Shown: positions 20,746 through 23,870 of the stretch, piece after piece
Position numbering within the stretch: position 1 is the stretch's first letter
Layout: every line of letters starts with the position of its first letter
NCBI GenBank assembly: GCA_030598385.1
Contig: JAUVQB010000001.1
Span: forward strand, 1 to 23,870
DNA length: 23,870 nucleotides
Direction of reading: 5' to 3'
DNA from: Alphaproteobacteria bacterium
Lineage (GTDB): Bacteria; Pseudomonadota; Alphaproteobacteria; Kiloniellales; JAKSDN01
Made by a program: the position numbers and the translations under genes
The notes under the pieces: model-generated
The model's database searches: none
What the model saw: only the letters and a program-made list of their open reading frames with translations
Told to the model about the DNA's origin: nothing

Positions 20746-20882
20746 TGTTGATAGATCTCGGCGCCGGCCCGTTTTGGTTGATAGGCGGCTGCGCCGGCCC
20801 TCGCCCCCGCCCCGCCCCCTATAGTTTACGATGCCGGGGGTGGCCGGGGGGGGGCGAGGGCCGGCGCCGAGATCTACCAACA
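20746..20882. repeat. Long inverted repeat with nested G/C-runs, MITE- or REP-like
   Basis: The outer arms 20746-20770 and 20858-20882 are 25 bases each and complementary at 24 positions; the single mismatch pairs A20751 with C20877 where the other arm would predict T. The left arm is followed at 30-base offset by a partial direct copy (20777-20800) that shares its first 8 and last 9 bases. The copy extends to pair perfectly over 18 bp (20791-20808 with 20850-20867). The centre has C-runs (20798-20819) and G-runs (20836-20860), including nine G in a row (20846-20854). They flank a 16-base apex that includes TATAGT (20820-20825). No open reading frame lies inside. It could be a miniature mobile element, a repetitive extragenic palindrome or a regulatory structure for rluC. 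No second copy is in the window. Confidence 0.75.
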
Positions 20883-20910
20883 AGATAAAGACTCCCCTAA
20901 ACTCCGCCCC

Positions 20911-21909
20911 GTGTCTGAACCCGAAAAGTCTCGCGTCCAAAACCTGAGCGTTGCCGCCGACGAGGCCGATCTTAGGCTCGACCGCTGGTTCCGGCGGCGC
21001 TTCCCCGAGCTCGGCCACGGCCGGCTGGAGAAGCTCTTGCGTACCGGCCAGGTGCGGGTCGACGGCAAGCGCGCCAAGTCCGGCCTGCGCCTCGCCGCGG
21101 GCCAGACGGTGCGCGTGCCGCCGCTTATGGCCAGAGAGGGACGCGCGACCGTGGCGAAACCGCCGCCGCGGATCGATCCCCAGGAGGCGTCGGCGCTGCG
21201 GGCCCGTGTCCTCTACAGGGACGACTGGCTGATCGCCCTCGACAAGCCGGCCGGTTTGGCGGTCCAGGGCGGCAGCGGCCTGAACCGCCATCTGGACGTT
21301 CTGAGCGAGGCGCTGCGCTTCGGCTCGGAGGAGAAACCGCGCCTCGTCCATCGTCTCGACAAAGACACCAGCGGCGTCCTGGTGCTGGCGCGCACGGCCG
21401 AGGCGGCGCGTCGCCTGACGGCGGCGTTTCGCGGCCAGGAGGCTCGCAAGACCTACTGGGCGGCCGTGGTCGGCGTGCCGGCGCGACAGCGGGGGCGCAT
21501 CGATTTGCCGCTCGCCAAGCAGCGCGTCGGGTCCCTGGAGAAGGTCGCGGCCAAGGAGGGGCAGCCCGCCGCGACTCTCTACCGCGTGGTTCAGGCCTCG
21601 GGCAAGCGGACCGCCTGGCTGGCGCTGCGGCCGCTTACGGGGCGGACTCACCAGTTGCGGGTCCATTGCGCGGCCATCGGCCACCCCATCCTGGGCGACG
21701 GCAAGTATGGCGGCCAGGCGGCCTTCCTGCCGGATAAGGGGCTGGCGCGGCGGCTCCACCTGCACGCCCGCGAGCTCGCCATCCCCCATCCCGCCGACGG
21801 CACTACGCTGAGGGTGAGCGCCCCCCTGCCGGACCACATGACGGAAACTTGGGCGCGCCTCGGCTTCGACCCGAAACGCGGCGAGGGCCTGCCGGAGCTG
21901 GAAGGCTGA
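20911..21909 (+). CDS. rluC: RluC/RluD-family 23S rRNA pseudouridine synthase, GTG start
   Basis: The enzyme isomerises uridine to pseudouridine in 23S rRNA. RluC of E. coli acts at 955, 2504 and 2580. The 332-residue protein has an S4 RNA-binding domain (about 15-75: LRLDRWFRRRFPELGHGRLEK...), then the catalytic domain with HRLDKDTSG at 147-155, whose Asp150 is the catalytic residue. KTYWAAV and RPLTGRTHQLRVHCAAIGHPILGD lie near 245. The GTG start gives the family N-terminus, but no ribosome-binding site is visible before it (CTCCGCCCC), and the inverted repeat ends 28 bases upstream. Assignment to RluC over RluD rests on the arrangement rarA-...-rluC-HAD, so the exact substrate is inferred. 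Confidence 0.85.
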   Translation: MSEPEKSRVQNLSVAADEADLRLDRWFRRRFPELGHGRLEKLLRTGQVRVDGKRAKSGLRLAAGQTVRVPPLMAREGRATVAKPPPRIDPQEASALRARVLYRDDWLIALDKPAGLAVQGGSGLNRHLDVLSEALRFGSEEKPRLVHRLDKDTSGVLVLARTAEAARRLTAAFRGQEARKTYWAAVVGVPARQRGRIDLPLAKQRVGSLEKVAAKEGQPAATLYRVVQASGKRTAWLALRPLTGRTHQLRVHCAAIGHPILGDGKYGGQAAFLPDKGLARRLHLHARELAIPHPADGTTLRVSAPLPDHMTETWARLGFDPKRGEGLPELEG

Positions 21910-21967
21910 TCGAGGCTTGCCCCGGGACGGCGCCGGATGCCAGACTTGCGACGTTCCAGGAGGCAGC

Positions 21968-22627
21968 ATGGCAAGCGGCAAGTCCGAAAAGCCAAAGCGT
22001 TCCGGGACTGCCAAGGGCAGAGATCTGGACCAGCGTATCCTTGAGGTGACCCTCGCCCAGGCGGACGAAGTGGGCTGGGACCAGGTGCGGCTGCGCCGGG
22101 TCGCAGAGGGCCTGGGCATCACGCTGCCCGAACTCCGGTCCCACTACCGCGACCTCGACGCCGTCGCCGACGCCTGGTTCGAGCGGGCGCTCGACGCCAT
22201 GCTGGCGCACACGGAGGCGGGCTTTGCCGACTTGCCGGCGCGCGAGCGGATCTATCTGGTGATGATCCGCTGGTTCGAGGCCCAGCGCCACGAGCGGGCC
22301 GTGGTCGGCCAGATGCTCGCCACGAAGCTCTATCCCTCCCACCCCCATCACTGGGTGCCGATGATCTTTCATCTCTCCCGGCTCATCCAGTGGGTGCGCG
22401 ACGCCGCCGGCCTCGACGCGGGCGGCAAGCGGCGTCAGGTCGAGGAGGTCGGGCTCACGCTGCTCTTCCTCGCCGCCCTGCGGGTCTGGCTGGGGGACGA
22501 GACGGACGACCTCGAGATCACGCGCCGGTTTCTCCGCCGGCGCTTGAGCGAGGCCGATACGCTCCTTGCCAACCTGCCGCGACCCCGCCGGCCCAGGGAT
22601 CGGCGCCCGGCGGCAAAGACCGCTTGA
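21968..22627 (+). CDS. TetR-type transcriptional regulator (COQ9-like C-terminus possible)
   Basis: The 219-residue product has a basic N-terminus, a three-helix region RILEVTLAQADEVGWDQVRL and RRVAEGLGITLPELRSHYRD (about 23-62), which is the TetR helix-turn-helix. A helical C-terminal domain ends in LAALRVWLGDETDDLEITRRFLRRRL. The C-terminal motif recalls the COQ9 family, itself a TetR-fold family involved in ubiquinone biosynthesis. The intact HTH favours a regulator. A lysine-rich start and a basic tail (RRPRDRRPAAKT) are odd. The ATG at 21968 is fixed by a perfect AGGAGG (21958-21963). The gene lies 58 bases after rluC and before the HAD gene. No operator palindrome was recognised. Confidence 0.72.
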   Translation: MASGKSEKPKRSGTAKGRDLDQRILEVTLAQADEVGWDQVRLRRVAEGLGITLPELRSHYRDLDAVADAWFERALDAMLAHTEAGFADLPARERIYLVMIRWFEAQRHERAVVGQMLATKLYPSHPHHWVPMIFHLSRLIQWVRDAAGLDAGGKRRQVEEVGLTLLFLAALRVWLGDETDDLEITRRFLRRRLSEADTLLANLPRPRRPRDRRPAAKTA

Positions 22628-22682
22628 CCCCGAACGGCTGCCCGGGAGATGAAGGCCGCCGAGCAAACAAAGCTGGGCAGAC

Positions 22683-23396
22683 GTGCCTGACCTTCGCCTC
22701 ATCATGTTCGACTTCGACGGGACCCTGGTCGACAGCCAGTGGGCGATCACCCGGGTCATGGCGGAAGCCTTTACAGGAGCCGGCCTGCCGGCGCCCGAGT
22801 CCGCGCAAGTCCGCCGCGTCATCGGCCTGCGCCTGGAGGCGGCCATCGCCCGCTTGCTGCCGGACGGCCCCGATGATGGGGACTCGGAGGAGGGCGACGC
22901 GCTGACCGCGCGCCTGGCCGCGGACTATCGCGAGGCCTTCTTCCGCCTGCACGCACGGCCGGACTTCCACGAACCCCTCATGTCTGGTGTCAAGAACGCC
23001 CTAGAAGCCCTTGATCATCCGCATGTCTTTCTGGGCATCGCTACCGGCAAGGGCCGGCGGGCGCTCACTACCAGCCTGGAGCGCCATGGCCTGAGCCGGT
23101 ATTTCGTCACCCTGAAGACCGCGGACGACGGCCCCGGCAAGCCGCATCCCCAGATTCTGCAGGACGCTATGGCGGAGTTCGGCGTTGCGCCGGAGGATAC
23201 CCTGATGGTCGGCGACACCACCTTCGACATGGCGCTGGCCGTCAACGCGGGCGCCCGTGCGCTGGGCGTATCCTGGGGCTATCATGCGCCGCCGGACCTA
23301 CTGGCCGCGGGCGCGGAGCGGGTCCTGGATGACTTCTCGGACCTGACCTTGGCCCTAGTCGGCTTGGAGGGGGTCGGCCTGGTGGATCGGACATGA
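22683..23396 (+). CDS. Phosphoglycolate-phosphatase-like HAD hydrolase, GTG start
   Basis: HAD-superfamily phosphatases transfer the phosphate to an Asp nucleophile. Motif I is FDFDGTLVDS with Asp10 and Asp12, motif II is IATGKGRR with Thr121, motif III is Lys153 in GKPHP, and motif IV is GDTTFD with Asp178 and Asp182. The 237-residue length, with a helical cap after motif I, fits the Gph-like subfamily. Substrate cannot be assigned. The GTG at 22683 is the only start that gives a complete motif I. The ribosome-binding site is weak. The stop overlaps the next gene by ATGA. A HAD gene after rluC is a recurring alphaproteobacterial pairing as I recall. Confidence 0.85.
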   Translation: MPDLRLIMFDFDGTLVDSQWAITRVMAEAFTGAGLPAPESAQVRRVIGLRLEAAIARLLPDGPDDGDSEEGDALTARLAADYREAFFRLHARPDFHEPLMSGVKNALEALDHPHVFLGIATGKGRRALTTSLERHGLSRYFVTLKTADDGPGKPHPQILQDAMAEFGVAPEDTLMVGDTTFDMALAVNAGARALGVSWGYHAPPDLLAAGAERVLDDFSDLTLALVGLEGVGLVDRT

Positions 23397-23870
23397 AGAA
23401 GCTGAAGTGGATCGTCACCGGGCTGGTGGCGCTCGTCGTGGCGGTCGTCGTGGCGGGCTATGTGGTCCTCTCCGGCCTGGATTTCGAAGACCTCCGCGCG
23501 CGCATCCAGGCCGAGGCCAAGGCCGCCACCGGGCGCGACCTCGTGATCGGCGGCAAGATCGATCTCGCGGTGTCGCTGACCCCGGCGATCGCCATCGAGC
23601 AGGTGACCTTCTCGAACGCGGACTGGGGCAGCCGCGCGGAGATGGTCACCCTGGACCGCTTCGAGGTGGAGGTGGCCTTGATGCCGCTCTTCTCCGGCGA
23701 CATCGAGATCCGGCGCCTCGTCGTCGTGCGGCCCAACATCCTGTTGGAGACCGACGCGGAAGGCCGGGCCAACTGGTCGCTCGAAGGGATAGCCGAGACC
23801 GCCGAGGAAACCGCGGAGGAGGCCGGGCCAGCCGCGGAGACGACCGTCGGCGGCATGCCGATCCTACACG
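23393..23870 (+). CDS. AsmA-family membrane protein, 3'-truncated by the window edge
   Basis: The first 159 residues are visible, starting at ATG 23393 inside the HAD gene's stop (ATGA). Residues 1-27 contain a KK-K start and one hydrophobic segment (WIVTGLVALVVAVVVAGYVVL). Then follow the AsmA-type N-terminal repeats: LRARIQAEAKAATGRDLVIGG, IDLAVSLTPAIAIEQVTFSN, FEVEVALMPLFSGDIEIRRL and VRPNILLETDAEGRANW. The region after about residue 130 is acidic and Glu/Ala-rich. AsmA-like proteins are inner-membrane-anchored proteins linked to lipid movement to the outer membrane. The rest of the protein is outside the window, so class (AsmA, TamB or YhdP-like) is not settled. The reading frame has no stop to the window end. 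Confidence 0.82.
   Translation, partial: MKKLKWIVTGLVALVVAVVVAGYVVLSGLDFEDLRARIQAEAKAATGRDLVIGGKIDLAVSLTPAIAIEQVTFSNADWGSRAEMVTLDRFEVEVALMPLFSGDIEIRRLVVVRPNILLETDAEGRANWSLEGIAETAEETAEEAGPAAETTVGGMPILH

Noticed and set aside
23458..23856. 132-codon - strand frame at the window end
   Set aside because: Antisense shadow of the AsmA-family gene, which has coherent family motifs and a coupled start at 23393.

Overview
The window is a GC-rich, densely packed stretch of chromosome from an alphaproteobacterium. The gene order resembles Rhodospirillales and related groups, but the genus cannot be fixed from the sequence alone. All genes lie on the + strand. Positions 1-16992 are the classic ribosomal super-cluster. 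It starts inside fusA (5' end outside the window), then tuf, the S10 block (rpsJ to rpsQ), the spc block (rplN to secY, then adk) and the alpha block (rpsM, rpsK, rpoA, rplQ). Spacing is tight, with several stop/start overlaps (ATGA or TGATG), as expected for co-transcribed and translationally coupled genes. The alpha block has its own near-consensus sigma-70 promoter at 14390-14417, and a clear intrinsic terminator follows rplQ at 17029-17051.

Positions 17126-19917 hold a periplasmic Do/HtrA-type serine protease overlapping rarA by four bases. Protease-rarA-(crcB)-rluC-HAD after rplQ is, from memory, a recurrent alphaproteobacterial order. Here two uncommon genes sit in it. One is an isochorismatase-fold protein (20051-20713) whose three catalytic positions (Asp, Lys, Cys) all appear substituted. 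The other is a TetR-type regulator (21968-22627). An RluC-family pseudouridine synthase, a phosphoglycolate-phosphatase-like HAD hydrolase and the start of an AsmA-family protein (running off the end) complete the window.

The most unusual non-coding structure is at 20714-20910. A 10-bp-stem hairpin is followed by a long inverted repeat with 25-base arms, 24 of which match (20746-20770 with 20858-20882). The left arm is partly duplicated in direct orientation. The centre contains mirror-image C-runs and G-runs that fit quadruplex motifs on both strands, flanking a 16-base apex that carries TATAGT. It lies just upstream of a GTG-started rluC with no visible ribosome-binding site.

No tRNA, rRNA, CRISPR array, IS element or phage gene was seen. 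There is no gene-free stretch longer than 300 bases; the longest gap is the 197 bases at 20714-20910. The numerous long open frames on the other strand and in alternative frames are products of high GC content and are not annotated.
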